DNA of 64,000 nucleotides from Alviniconcha marisindica (GCA_018857735.1 JABMCL010001012.1:496001-560000); one strand, 5' to 3'; shown: positions 39,466 through 54,561, counted from the stretch's first letter. The notes: generated from the letters alone by a model not told the origin. Translations and numbers: made by a program.

Positions 39466-39568
39466 ATCTACCCCCGTTTCCCCAACCCCAAGGACAGGTT
39501 GAACGACAGGCATTCGTGCCTAAACCTTTATCCTTGTGTAATAAAGTTCAATCAATCAATCAATCAAT

Positions 39569-39629
<61 letters not shown>

Positions 39630-42122
39630 ACCCCCGTTTCTCCAACCCCGGTGATGATCGAGGCTTTGTGCAAATGAGAAGAGTTTAGCTAAACAGCTAT
39701 ACATGAAAAAAAGAGAGTGTACAGCAAAGTGCAGGCAAGAGAGCTGAGGTACCTTTGATCCATGCTCCACACAGGCAAGAGATTGACCAAATCTTGTGGG
39801 GACGGCACTGTGTCCATACCGGGGAGTGGTGTCACCATTGAGATCGCTTTTAGTTACCGCCCCGACTCCACACAACACTGAACGTTTTATTTTATGAAAA
39901 CTGAGGCAAGGATAAAACAGTGGGCTGTTTTCAGAGGAGTGACTTTGCTCAAGAAGGGAGTGGGCGGGCTCACCCATAAAAGCGATGACGCTCCTCAGTC
40001 TCGTCCATCCCTTGGCCCTCGTCCCCGTCGTCTGAGCTTGTGCTCGTCTTCGTCCCCTTGAACACCTGTCACAGAGGCACACACAATCTGCATGGCTGTG
40101 CATGGAGCCATTTCTCTCAGATGTCTAAACATGGCAAGCAGAGACAAAAGTTGGTCATTTCAGTGGACGTGGTTTGTAATCATTGCTTTCAGCTGCAACG
40201 TATAGCAGACAAAGAAAACAACTCGGACGATATCAGTGGATGTTGTTTGTGATGATTATATAACTTACAGTCTCAGCTGCAACACGTAGCAGGCAAAGAC
40301 GTCACTGGCAACTGCAGTGGACGTTGCTTGTGTGTGCCAATGTAGCCTATATGTGTATGTGTGAGTACGCATGCTCCTGTATATATGTGGTGCATATGTG
40401 TGTGCGAGTATGCGTGTGCATGTGTGGGGGGAGGTGGGTATGGGGGGGGGGGGTGTACGCGAGCGTTCATGTTAATGACTTTGCCCGACTCCGAATGGAG
40501 CCAGTGTGAACACGTGTATGTGTGTGCAAGGGGGGGGGGGGGGGGGAGGGGGGGGGAGGAGGAAATGGTAGGGCTGGGTGGGGGGGGGGGGGGGGGGGGG
40601 GGGGGGGAGACAGCAATGTATTGTATGAAGCAGTGTTTGACGCCTGACCGGCAATTATGTTTTTTAATCCAATGTGAAAGTTAAGCCGCTTTTCCGCTAT
40701 CTCTGCGCACACACTGCCTCGTCGTCTCTGCCGACAGCCTGTCAACGAAGTTACGCTGCCATCAGCGACACAACTATAGACGCCACTTTACCTAACACTT
40801 AAACAACAGAGTCATGTTGTATTGTGTCTGGTGGGCTACGTCTGGAACTCACACCTAGGGTGCTGTCGGCAGGTACTGTTTTCAGTTCATAGCTTTTCAG
40901 TTCATAGTTTAAAGCTGTTTGTGTCAAAACCTAGTGCATCTCTGGTAACGGTCCGTAAATGGGAACTAAAGAATCACTGTCATTTAAATCATTTTGACGA
41001 GCTTCGGCTCTCTGCTGGTGTTGGACGGAGAACTCTTTGCCAAGCTTCGTGTCAGCCAGCTCACCTGGCGTATTATTCGCCGTTCCAGCTGAAATGCCAC
41101 CTCCCCCAGGAGCGTCATCGGAGCGTCACAGAATGGCTGTCTCGGGGTCTCCGCTTCCTGTGTCAGCAGGTCAGGGTCGGGTTGAGTTCCTTCTGAGCAC
41201 ACGTCTCGCCTGTCGTCCTTCTCCTCTCTCAAGATTGACTTCCAGCCCAAGTCGAGTTCCGTTGGAGTGGCTGAATTACAGTTCCGGTTTTCCTGCGAGT
41301 GGTGGTGCATGGCTTCTCCTGCTGCGGAGAAACAGAAGTCAGCAAGCAAGGAGACTGACCATCAACACACGTACAGCCACGCCGGTCAGGCCAGACGAAA
41401 CACAAGTGTGGAAACAACGACAACGACAACAACGACGACGACAACAACAACAACAACAACAAACGCATGTAAAAGTCTAAATCACAGTTAAACCAAGACA
41501 CCACAAGTTGATAACAATCCAGCAGTTACCAAATTCCCACCGAGCAACGTCCAGACACAGTTGATGAAATCACAATGAGTCATATTTACTGTCATAATGC
41601 ACTTAACATAAGCATACAATTTTGCTTTATGAGATCTGTCGCGAGATATAAACGAATTAAAGAACAATATAACGTTTAGCTAAGTGATCTGTCACGAGAT
41701 ATGAACGAATTAAAGAACTTAACAGTTAACGCGCGCTGTAAACGAATTAAAAGAACAATATAAGGTTTAACTAAGTGATCTGTCACGAGGTATAAACGAA
41801 TTAAAAGAACAATATAAGGTTTAACTAGTTCAGTAATCCTCTGAAGCGACAAAACGCCGTATAGTGACGCTGTAAAATGTTCATACTATACGATTGTTTT
41901 ATAGGAAAGGAGTGACTTCAGCTTGGTGCCTCACATTTAAATACTGTCTAAACGAGCAGCCTGCGGCACTCTGCTTGAACTCGTTGTGGATTGACCTTTC
42001 AGGCTTGAGGTTTGGCTAAAACAGAGGAAGTCAAAACCGTTGAACAAGCCACTATCTTGCTTTATACTAACGCATTACCCCGGTTATTTTGATTATGCGT
42101 AGAAATACTAGAATAATACATA

Positions 42123-42185
<63 letters not shown>

Positions 42186-45119
42186 TGAAAGCAGACGATG
42201 AAAGATCTGTCTTAATATGAAGGAAACAAAATGGCCACCTGTAGGTGGGTTGTGAGTGATAACCTGCCGCCGGGAGTGCGAAGTACCTGGACACGGAGGG
42301 AAACCCAAATTGTGGTAGGCGCTGAGGAAAGCGTCCTGCATGCTGTCCTCGCTGCGGAAGCGTCGCTGCCTGCAGAGTCTGCACCTGTCTGTCTCATCCC
42401 GCAGCCTGTCTATGCCTGTGTGCAGCTGGCTGAAGGCGGATGTCGCCTGGTCTGTCGCCACGGCATCCTCCTCCGCACTCACTCGCCTGGCTTTCCGGGA
42501 CAACCGGGGGCTTCTCGTTGAGCTTTTAGGAGAATGGACAGCGCTTCGTTCCGCTACACTGGTCTCCGTAGATGAGGAACACGGCTCACCGCGACCTTCC
42601 AGACAGTTGGCTGTCCCTGACGAGGGTGGCGCAGAGCAGCTCTGCCGCCGGTAGTTCTTGTCGCTGGAATACTTCAGGTCCAGCTGCCGTTTCTCCTGCA
42701 GCAGTTTCCCCAGTATGCTGTCGTCTGGTATTTCATGTATGCTCTTGAGAAAGGGAAACCCGTCCTCCTTCTTTGCCGACACTCCTGAAAACTCCAAGGA
42801 GGACGAGAAATCTGGAACACTGTTTGCGTTTTCATTTTTGTGAGTAACGCAGCGCGATGGCAACTTGGATCCAGTCTTTGCTGATCGAGACGGGTTGGTG
42901 TTTTTGATCCATTCTTGTGTTCTCTTGCCCTTCACCTCAGGAGAGGGCCGTCGTCTGTAGACGGGACACCTGTACGTTTTCCTGTCGCTCACAGAAGCCG
43001 TCGTCGACGTCTGAGGATACGTTTCCGACGCTAAACTTCTCCGTGGAGAGCCTGGTCGCAGTTTTTCAGAGGAACCGCCGTGACTCGGGCGGGTGGACTG
43101 GGGTGTTTTTCCAGGAATAGTCGGTAGAGATGTGTTTGTGGACAGAAACGACGTGCCTCTGCGTTGTCCGACAGACGCGGCTGCTGCCGTGGGGTTGTCC
43201 CGGCTGAAGGACGACGTGAGGGAGAGCGGCATTTGAGAGGCGGGTATTTTGGTTGGACTCGTCTCCAGGCTGTCCGGCGAAAATGTGCCGGTGCGGCTGT
43301 AGCGGGGCTCGGTGCTCGGAGCAAAGTCCAGCCCTCGAAACGCGTCGCGCAGTTCCATGAGTTCGCGCCTGCTGCGCGTCACACTGTAAGGTTCCTGACC
43401 GGATAAGCACAGTTCACCGGAGAGAGATCGAGACAGTCTGTTAGGCAACAGCGACCATTCGTTTGACCCCAGTGACCGAGAGGCGTCAGACAGCTTTGGC
43501 TCTGGAGACCCGTTGCTGAATGTAAAACGGTTACCTCTCGACGAGACCCGAGGGGAGGAGGGCGATTTCTCGTCTTCCTCCGACTCCCCTCCTGACACCG
43601 CATTCTCCCGCTTTTCTGACGGAGGTTTGTAGTACATAGGTTTAAGTTTACCCGTTAAATCGTCCGTCATGGATCGCCTGCGTCTGGGCGAGAAACTGGG
43701 ACTTCGAGAGCCACTGCGATGGAATTTGCGCGTTTGTGGGAAATCGGCACGGTGTCGTTGGAAAGTGACACTTTTCTCGTTCCTGCCTTTCTCTGGGCTC
43801 AGTGAGCGTCTGCTGGCCATCAAGGTGGAACATTCTCCCTGGCGAACTGCGGCTTTCCTCGGACTTTGACTTGCCAGCGAGACACGCTCTCTCGTTTCCT
43901 TGCTGCCGAGCTCCCTCGCTTCGGACGAGTTGGCTCTGCCTCGGCCCTGCCTGGGGACCGGCAGTTTAGACCGCCTTCCGGAAGCGGGTCGCACTCCCAC
44001 ACTGCCCGCGCTGTTAAAACGCGAAGCGTAATTCCGGGCTTCCGACACGTCCGGCGATTTGGCCAGCGAGTTCCTGGCCTGGGCGGCGGGCGACAGGGAG
44101 TAGGAGATGGTGGGTCCCTGCAGGGAGGACTTCAATTTGGACTTCTCCAGCCCCACGCCGCTGACACTGAGAGGATGGGCCAGCTGCCGGAAGGCTCGGT
44201 TCTTCCGGTACAGCGCTCCGCCCTCCTCGTTGTCATCGGGCAGAAAGAGCTCCCGGCGGCAACGGCCGTCCTTCTCGGTGGGCGAGGTGGGGTGGATGGA
44301 GGAGTTGTTGGAGGTGGCCCAGTTATAGGGGTGTAACGACACCATGTAAGGAACAGGCTTGTCTCCCGCCGAGCGATCGCGGGGACGGTCGAAACCCTTT
44401 GCCTTCGAGCGTTGCTGACGAGATGCAGTCACGTCTTGGTGCTGCGACGACTGCCTGGACAGGGTGGACATGAGGTGACGCCTGGGAGAGGCGGACCTGG
44501 AGTGGACATTCTCCTCCACGTTCTTGCATCCCTGAACGTACAGCGAGTCCAGCAGCCCCTTACTGGGCCTGGAGCGGTCGCCTGCCCTCTCTCTGTCCGT
44601 GTCTTTAACGGTGCCAGAGTTCACGGTGTCCACACGGGTATGAGCGGGGGAGTTCTTGCTGAACGTTCTACGGAGAAAGATGTCGTTGTTGTTGCTGCAC
44701 GAGGGGCCGGAGCTGGCATCGCTGCTTGTCTTTGGATGGATGCGTCGCTCGAAAATGTTAACTGTAATCATGGGAAAAAACAAGGCAGGCGTTACAGCGC
44801 TATAGCTGGTCATAATTATTTTATCATTATTTGCGATGGGGGTAGAAATTTGTGTTACATTTACATGTAATATTTGGTGGCTGCTGTAAATGTAGGAGTA
44901 GCGTATATTTACCTGTGGGTTTGGTGGGTTTTCTGGGAAGACTGACTGTTTAACTGTTAACAGATATTTTTGTCTACTCATATTCTCTTCTTCTTTTTTT
45001 AATTTTTTAATTTTTTAATATTTTTTATGGGCCCGTCTTATAAAAATGTCCCTTGTAGGATGAACAAAATGTTATTGAATTGAACTGACTATATATACCT
45101 CTGTGCGTGTGTGTGTGTA

Positions 45120-45183
<64 letters not shown>

Positions 45184-48113
45184 ATCGGTTAATTTGTAGT
45201 GCATGCCTAAAGTGTGATCCCATGTATGGGATAGTGATATCGAAAGGGTCGGTTTTGTTTTTGTTTTGTTTTTAATGTTTTAAAAATATTTTTAGCATTC
45301 TTGAAATAGCATGTATGTAATACTGTTTGCATGTTTTACTCAACCAACTCAAATTCTAAAGATGCTGTTCTGATTCAGAAAGTGGGTATAGCATACAATG
45401 GTTTTGATCGCTTAACTAGAATGTCTTATTACCGTAATTTGCCACAATGTCTTAGACATTTGTTTTTCTGTCAACTATTTCTATGTTCATCAAGTTCTCT
45501 CCATGCTGGAAGATGATGCTACATTCGATCAGGTAACTGTATTTACATTAAACCGCCCCCAGCGGGTGAAGAGACTGCCCCCAGCCTTCACTAAAGGAAA
45601 TGGAGGAGGCCTTTCACTATGTATTTGAGGCAAAGAAGGGACTGATCGTGAGGAAGGCACGATAACAACGCCATCAGTTCCGTCTGCAGCAAAGTTGGTG
45701 TCTTGGTGTCTACCCAGTCCAGAAAACCAAATGATGGTCGAGATCCGATGGGTAACGGGAGGGCATCGGCCAACCATTCCTGATCAAACACTACCACAAG
45801 ATCATGGGCGGAGTTGATCGGATGGACCAGAACGTCGACTGGTACCGCACTGCCATCTGTTCCAAGAAATGTCCGTGACCCGTCTTTGTGTATTGCTTGA
45901 ACTGTTGCATTCAGCACGTCTGGCATCTGTACAGGCTAATGCATGAAGCACTGAACAAAACCAACGATCTTCTCGCCATCTGCCGCAGGATTGAAAGAGC
46001 GTTCCTTGCCCATGGTCCTCCACTCTCCACAGGACGTCCAGCAGGTTTTGCTGCACTGAGTTCGTGAACAAATTCGCCTTGACAGGCTGGACTACTCTCG
46101 TTCAATCCTTGCCCATCCAGTCAAAGTGTGCTTGTTGCAGCCCGAAAACAAAACACATATACTGCAAGTGCAAGCTTGCCGTACATGGCGGGTGCTTCAT
46201 CATGTTCCACACAAAGTGAAATATTGTTTGGAGCAGATATTTTGACTGGATACCAAAGCTGGCATCAGAGACATGCCATCTACCTGTGCTTTTGGTACCC
46301 ATAGCCAATACGTTGACCAGTGTACAGTGCGTTTCATTTTGTTACTTTGCCAATGTTTGTGACCTATAATTTTGTTTCGGTACATTCTGCTTGTTAGGCT
46401 TTTCTGACACATTAAGAAATTATTGCATTTAATAATATAGTGTGATACTACTATGTCTGTGGTATGTGAGTGAAAGGAAAACATTTCATTCTTGCTGTTC
46501 AGTTTTTCTTGGCGGATTATATTGAATATTTTTGATATTAAGACAATTTGTGAGCTCCAGAAAGTATCATATTAACCGACTTTTAGTAGTTTTTTGTCTG
46601 GAATACAAATTTATGCCTTAAACACTTGTATTAAAAGAATAAAATTGTTACACAGTGAAACGATTTGCCTTGAACTTAGTAAAGAAAATGTAACAACCCG
46701 TCCCCCCCCCCCCCCCCCCACCCCTTGCTACTGCCGTTCTAAATATGGGATTGACATATTTACCCTCATAGTCAACCATTTTGATAAAACAGAAATGACT
46801 GCTAGATATGCTCAGTATGGTACAAAATTCAAACAGTTTTAATACGCTGTTTGAAAAGCAAAACCGGTAGCCTGCGGGTTAATTGTTTTATTGTCAGCAA
46901 CTGTTGTGGATAACGACGCTGCTGGAACATGGAGAGGGAAAGTGCAAGTGTTGGCCACACCAGGGGGGTTCTTCCGTGACCGGGCGGGAAACAGTTTGGT
47001 AGCGGGCCCGGAATGAATAGGACTGAAGATGTGAATGACTCTCTATGAACATCATTTTATTTGCAAGTAACAGAGAAAAAAGTAGTAGCAAAAGCAAGGA
47101 CGTGTGAAGTTGAAGGTGACCCTTGAAGACGCAAGTTAGTTCGAAAAGGGTGCAAATAAATGTACAGATACTATCATCCGCAGACCTAGTGTTGCTGTCC
47201 CATCAGTATTCATGCGTCGTCCCCCCCCCCCCTTCCCCTCCCCCATCCTCCCCCACCCCGGCCCCCCTCCGACTTTGAGCTCTTGGGGCGGCTACGCTGC
47301 TTCGGTTTTAACCAATGAAAGGTGCTGGTTCGCTTTTAACCAATGAAAGGTGCTGGTTCGCTTTTAAACCAATGAAAGGTACATGGCTCATGACGTACAA
47401 GACACACACGCCGGCCTTTTTCATGAAGTCACAGCCGTGTTGTAACAAATAAAAATGCACTCAAACTACATTATGAATCGACTGAAAAACTGTCTTGAGC
47501 GTGTTTGTTATTATTCCATTGCTATCGGTGCCCGTTGGCTCGGGGTCTCCTGTAGGTCAATCCAGACTTATTCCACTTTGTGTCAGAGCAACGAGACCTA
47601 CGACAGCGCCAGGCCGCGGGCTTCGTTTTATTGGAAGAAGTCACTGCATTCCGCTTTTCATCAGCCCCTTCGTTTCCGCTTCGCCACACAAAGCAGACAT
47701 TGGCTGTGATGGGAACTTTACCATTCTTGCGTGAGGCAGGGGAGCTGTCGGAGGAAAGAAAGAAGGAAAAAGTTCCACGACAAATAAAGGGAATTAACAG
47801 TGCATGATTGGAGTCTCAGTTAGCCCCCTTTTTGAATTTTGTTTATTTTAAACCTCTCTTTGTTGTCTCTCGACTCAGCGCTTGTAGGTCTCGATGCGTT
47901 TGACGTAATTACAAAAGTCCATTGATGAACACGCAGCCATTCTCTTCTGGCTCACAGCCAAGCACTACTTTGAACAAGGAAGGTGGATGAGTTTTAAACT
48001 TCAGAAAATCTACGTCTACATAGAATGAATGTATAAATAAAGTATATTGTTTGAAGTTGTAATACAAGCTTTTGTTCATATGGAAAGGACGGAGTCAGAG
48101 GGTAAATACACCC

Positions 48114-48187
<74 letters not shown>

Positions 48188-48963
48188 CAAATGGCTTCAT
48201 TCGCAAGCGTCGTGTGGTTATTGAATAAATATTGATAAAACAGAAGTATTTTTTTGCTACGATTTTAAACTCTTAGATGCGTAGCCATGTTGTTTCGCTC
48301 TTTTTTCAACGAAGAACAGAAACAGATCAGTTCCCCTTTAACTGTTGGAGGCTTCTGTAGCCTCGAAATTAGGTTACTGTGAAGAACCTGGCGTGAAGAG
48401 AGTGGCAAGCTCAAGTGGTAGCACGCTGTGCTCAGGTTTGACACTTCTCATACTTCACAATATCCCAGAACAGCTGAACATTGCGTTTTTAGTCACACCT
48501 TAAAGGAGCCAACCTTCCTAAAACACGTTCTGTCCAAGAAGACTGCCCTTTCTCCCAGAAATTTTTTTTTTATATATATATATTTTTTTTTATTTTTTTT
48601 ATTTTTTAATGAAAACTAAAAATGGACTTTGGTCAGAAGTGATTAGCGAGTCTGACTGTAGAACAAAGCCGCCAAGAGTCACAGCAGTGCCAGACTCCCC
48701 GCTGTCCCACGGCCTTGTTCAGCGTGTGAAGTGAACACGCAGCTTCCCTGCTCCGTATCAAAGGGGCGGCCCGTGCCACAGGGTCGAGCCAGGACGTACA
48801 TCTGTCTTCGTGTGCAGCCAGTCCCACTAGTCGTTACTAACGGAACTCAGATTAGAAACTCAACACAAAGTCAGCGGAGCGTTTTAAAAGGAAAGTCGTT
48901 GATTCGAAGCCTATATTTCGATCCGTTCTCCCTGTTCGACGAAACATGTTTATATATACACGT

Positions 48964-49029
<66 letters not shown>

Positions 49030-49063
49030 CACACACACACACACACACATAGGCATTAAATAC

Positions 49064-49112
<49 letters not shown>

Positions 49113-49601
49113 AGGCGAGACGTGAGATGGGAGGCAATCAGACAGACACACAACCTGGCAGTGAGATGGGAGGCAATCAGACAGACACACAACCTGGCAG
49201 AGAGATGGGAGGCAATCAGACAGACACACAACCTGGCAGAGAGATGGGAGGCAATCAGACAGACACACAACCTGGCAGAGAGATGGGAGGCAATCAGACA
49301 GACACACAACCTGGCAGAGAGATGGGAGGCAATCAGACAGACACACAACCTGGCAGAGAGATGGGAGGCAATCAGACAGACACACAACCTGGCAGAGAGA
49401 TGGGAGGCAATCAGACAGACACACAACCTGGCAGAGAGATGGAAGGCAATCAGACAGACACACAACCTGGCAGAGAACGGCTGCGGACATGTTTCTTGGA
49501 CTCGTCCCTCAGGCGGGCAAGGACGGCGCGGAGACGGGATCCCCGAGCTGCAACATACAGACACACACCTCCTGTCCTGCTGCATGGCGATAAGGAATAT
49601 A

Positions 49602-49667
<66 letters not shown>

Positions 49668-52600
49668 CCTGCTGTCCCGCTATGTGCAATAAGGAATATA
49701 CGACACACAGACACACCTTTCCTGCTGCATATTCGAATATATAACACACAGACACACCTCCTGTCCTGCTGTGTGCAATAAGGAATATATAACACACAGA
49801 CACACCTCCTGTCCTGCTGCGTGCAATAAGGAATATATAACACACAGACACACCTCCTGTCTTGCTGCGTGCAATAAGGAATATATAACACACAGACACA
49901 CCTCCTGTCCTGCTGCGTGCAATAAGGAATATATAACACACAGACACATCTCCTGTCTTGCTGCGTGCAATAAGGAATATATAACACACAGACACACCTC
50001 CTGTCTTGCTGCGTGCAATAAGGAATATATAACACACAGACACACCTCCTGTCTTGCTGTGTGCAATAAGGAATATATAACACACAGACACACCTCCTGT
50101 CTTGCTGTGTGCAATAAGGAATATATAACACACAGACACACCTCCTGTCTTGCTGTGTGCAATAAGGAATATATAACACACAGACACACCTCCTGTCCTG
50201 CTGTGTGCAATAAGGAATATATAACACACAGACACACCTCCTGTCTTGCTGTGTGCAATAAGGAATATATAACACACAGACACACCTCCTGTCTTGCTGT
50301 GTGCAATAAGGAATATATAACACACAGACACACCTCCTGTCTTGCTTGCGTGTGCAATAAGGAATATATAACACACAGACACACCTCCTGCCTTGCTTGC
50401 TTGTGCAATAAGGAATATATAACACACAGACACACCTCCTGCCTTGCTGTGTGCAATAAGGAATATATAACGACACAGACACACCTCCTGTCCTGCTGTG
50501 TGCAATAAGGAATATATAACACACAGACACACCTCCTGTCTTGCTGTGTGCAATAAGGAATATATAACGCACAGACACACCTCCTGCCTTGCTGTGTGCA
50601 ATAAGGAATATATAACGCACAGACACACCTCCTGTCCTGCTGTGTGCAATAAGGAATATATAACACACAGACACACCTCCTGCCTTGCTGTGTGCAATAA
50701 GGAATATATAACACACAGACACACCTCCTGCCTTGCTGTGTGCAATAAGGAATATATAACACACAGACACACCTCCTGCCTTGCTGTGTGCAATAAGGAA
50801 TATATAACACACAGACACACCTCCTGCCTTGCTGTGTGCAATAAGGAATATATAACACACAGACACACCTCCTGCCTTGCTGTGTGCAATAAGGAAATAC
50901 AACACAACCGACGTGCTTGACCCCGAAGGAGGCCCAAGTACCGCAGGGCATGACGCTAACTGAAGCCTGCTGTCAATGACGCTGCTTAGTGTAAACCGCT
51001 GCCCCACTGCTTTCATTACTGATATAAGTACTTGATTTCTCTGCAATAATTTTTATCATTTTAAATTGACACATTTCAACGTACAGAGAGGTTAACCAAA
51101 GAGAGGTGGCTCAGACCATAATTCGCGCAGAAAAACAAACAAAGAAACAAAAGTCTGCCAATCAACTCGAAAATCGGTATCATATTACTTATTAGAGGCG
51201 AAAACGGACCTCTCCAAGAGCTGCTAACCGTCCCTGAAAGGCCAGATTTCCTCCCGTGCCTTCTTCATTTTACTCCCTCTTCCTGCCGTTCTAAATGTGG
51301 CCTGGCGACTCAGAAATTGATGTTTTAAAAAGACTCAGTAGGTTGCGTATGTGGCAGACAACAAACCGACAGCATGCACGTACGAAGCACACTCGCGTGA
51401 CCGTATTTATTGACCGCTCACAAACACAATTATTGTGGACCATAGCCAGTAACGTAGTTGTTTTGTTGAGACGACGTCCCACACTGCGGCAGAAGGTTCA
51501 ATCACAAGGCGAGGACGGGGCAGCTAGGCGGCCAGCACCACTGGGGAGATGGAGTGCAAATGGTGATGGCTCATCACTTTGTCCTGCAGCCGAGAGACGG
51601 GGAAGCGTTTTGAAAATGACTGCAAAATGTTCAGATTGTCTCCGGTACCAGTCTGTTGGGGGCTGACACCTGCGCGCCTCACGAGGATCGAACCCTCGCC
51701 CGCAGACATTGGTGCCAGGTTTGTCGGTCGGAACGCACAGTCTTTCGCCCTGTGTGTGGTCCGTTACACAACGCCACCTACCAACTTCCAGCTTGCGGGA
51801 CTGCCGAACGTCACAGCTCCTTCTTCCCTCGGACCATCGCCCGGTGGAATGTTCTTCCACCGGAAGTGGTAAAGTACCCCACTTTCCTCCCCTCCCCCCT
51901 GTGGTTGCTGATCATCCGGGCAGCCAACGCACTCTACTCAAGACACCCGCCCCGACCCTCCCCCCGCTCCAAAATTATTATTTTTTAATACAAAAAATCC
52001 ACTTGTCAGAATCCTCAACAACAACAACAAAAACCAGGGTGGAGATGATGATAATAATAATAATAATAATAACCGTTATGGCTGACTAGGCGTTAAAATT
52101 CCATCATCTGTATCTATCAAGAACGCCAGGTCGACCCACCTGAGCTACTGGCCACCGCCCAGCATTCATGTCAGAGTTAATCATGCCAGGGTTAATCATG
52201 TCAAAGGTATTTATATCAGAGTTTTTCATATCATGCCAGGATCAAGTCATGTCTGAGTTACTCATATCAGAGTTAATCATGTCAGGATTATTCATGCCAG
52301 AATTAATCATGTCAGAGTTATTCATGTCAGTTATTCATGCCAAGATGAATCATGTCAGAGTTATTCGGGTATAAAACACCAAGTTTTAATCATGCCAGGA
52401 TTAATCATGTCAGAGTTATTCATGTCAGTGTTATTCATGCCAGGATTAATCATGTGAGAGTTCTTCATGCCAGGATTAAACATATCAGAGTATTCATGCC
52501 AAAAGTAGGGCATTTGGGATTTCTTCGTTTCAAGTTAGTTACGCATGGGTGATCCATATCAGCGTTAGTCAGGGTTGATAACGTCAGTTTTATTTATGTT

Positions 52601-53006
52601 AGCGGTTTTGTCTTACGTTTATTTATGTAAGGGCAATCCATGACAGAGCTAGTCAAGGGTTAATTAGGACAATGCTATTTTTGTTATGGCTAACAACAGT
52701 TCCTACCACTGCACCAGCACTAGTCATGTCAGCATTGAACATGTCAGGGCTATATCATTCGGGGGGCAAACGTGTCAGTGTTATTTGTTCCATGGTATAT
52801 TCATGCCAGAGTTATTGAGGTGGGAATTATTTACATTGCCCAAAGGTTCTCGTAAATGAATACTAAGGCCTAAATGAATTTATGATGTTAAGCTGCGTCT
52901 GCTGATTATCGACTTTCTACATTGAAATCGTCTTCTTTCCATGCTTTGCTTCGGTTTTATTCGCTTTGATATGCACTAAAATGTAACCATGCATATGGTA
53001 GTAGCA

Positions 53007-53074
<68 letters not shown>

Positions 53075-54076
53075 CCTTTCACAGCGATACGTTCGTTTCG
53101 TACTGAAAATGAAATGTGTCACGAACAGGAAATCAGACTTTGTTGGTGGCTGGGTAAATTCTATTTCGCCTGGTTCTATGTCCGCGGTATTCATTTGAAA
53201 TAATTATGAGGTTACAATTCCTCGATCCTCACAGCTACCGCGAATCCAGCCTAGGTCCTGTAATATACCTGCGCTCGGAAAATTTCTGACGAAGTCATCA
53301 TCACATAAACCGAAGCAGTGGCAGACGACCTCGTCGGCAGAGCTGCCGGGCTTCTCGCTCAAGACTTCCACGCAGAGCAGCAAGCGGGCGTTCTCTCGCA
53401 TCAAGCCGTTGTTGTGGTCAGCCAGGTGCTGGACATAGCGCGATGGGTCACGACTTCCGCCGCCCTCCTCCGTGCTGGACAGGGCTCCGTGACCGGACTG
53501 GCGGAACTGGGCGTAGGCTGAAATGGAGTGAGAGTATGTAGCCATACGTCTTGAGTCTGCTCGCCAGATGAGCGTAGTCTGAAATGGAGAGAGCTAGAGC
53601 ATGTATCCACAAAGCGTCGTCTGCGTATGTATGTCCTGAGTCTGTTGGCAAGTTTTCTGACCCGTGACATTGAATAAAGGCTGAACTGCCTCGAACACCG
53701 TGCTGAACGAGTGTTCCGGTCCTGAGGGGCGATACAAAAAGATAGGCCAAAAATAGTGATCATGGAGTCACTGAGCGCAAACGCGCTACACCCAATCAGT
53801 CAAAACTAAACACGGAGAGGGAGAGAGGGAGAGCGAGATTCTTTGTTTTTAGTCCACCGTGAAGGGTTATATCAGGGGGAGAGAGAGAGGGGAGGGGCGA
53901 GGAGGGGGGGGGGGAGAGAGGAGGACAGGAGGGGGAGAGCGAGAGAGAGAAGAGGAAGTGGGGGGGGGGGGGGGGGAGAGACAAATCGAACTCGAAAACT
54001 TTATTAATTTTTTACAGGGATTGTACTTTAGATTCAGTCAAAACCTAACAACTAGCCCTTGCTAAGCTACTGAAGA

Positions 54077-54144
<68 letters not shown>

Positions 54145-54502
54145 GACTAGTTCGATGTGTGAAATATTTCCGAAATAGGTGTGAATAGTGGCAAACCCGA
54201 TTAGCCCTGCCCCTACCTCCAGGAAGTGAACGAGGTGCTGGACAAAGTGCTGCCTTAGTGCCTACATCACAGCATGGAGCCTATGTCCTGATTCAATTCC
54301 ATTGGCTCTGGCTTTCTCCTGCTAGGGACCAAAGTTCTCCAAGTGAGCTTTTCTGCTTGCATTATATTTATAACCTTTCTGTAGGAACACTCTTGAAAGA
54401 GATGAAATTGCATCAACGGTGGCTTTTTCAGTCCCCTCCATTTTTTTCTTTCTTCCCTTTTTTGTTTGTTTGTTGCAAAGCCTATGGTATAAAATTGGGT
54501 CT

Positions 54503-54561
<59 letters not shown>

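Larger units (their letters stand above)
50905..52160. other. Speriolin intron 2, unique-looking stretch with retrotransposon scraps
   Basis: No exon is supported. It holds a possible tRNA-derived SINE head (minus strand, about 51680-51800) and a LINE C-terminal scrap at 51765-51890. Confidence 0.5.

Noticed and set aside
42108..42286. End of the long minus-strand frame after GFPPCP (including an Ile-Tyr run)
   Set aside because: It runs past the exon 3 donor into intron sequence and the (AT)n tract; the phase of exon 4 requires splicing at 42287.
48395..48440. tRNA-like stretch (agctcaagtggtagcacgct)
   Set aside because: Resembles a tRNA D-arm/A-box, but no matching anticodon arm or B-box follows; too weak to call a tRNA or SINE.
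48950..51046. 698-codon open frame on the minus strand
   Set aside because: It consists of the 48-bp and 39-bp minisatellites, whose periods are multiples of three; it has no non-repetitive domain and lies in an intron of the speriolin gene.
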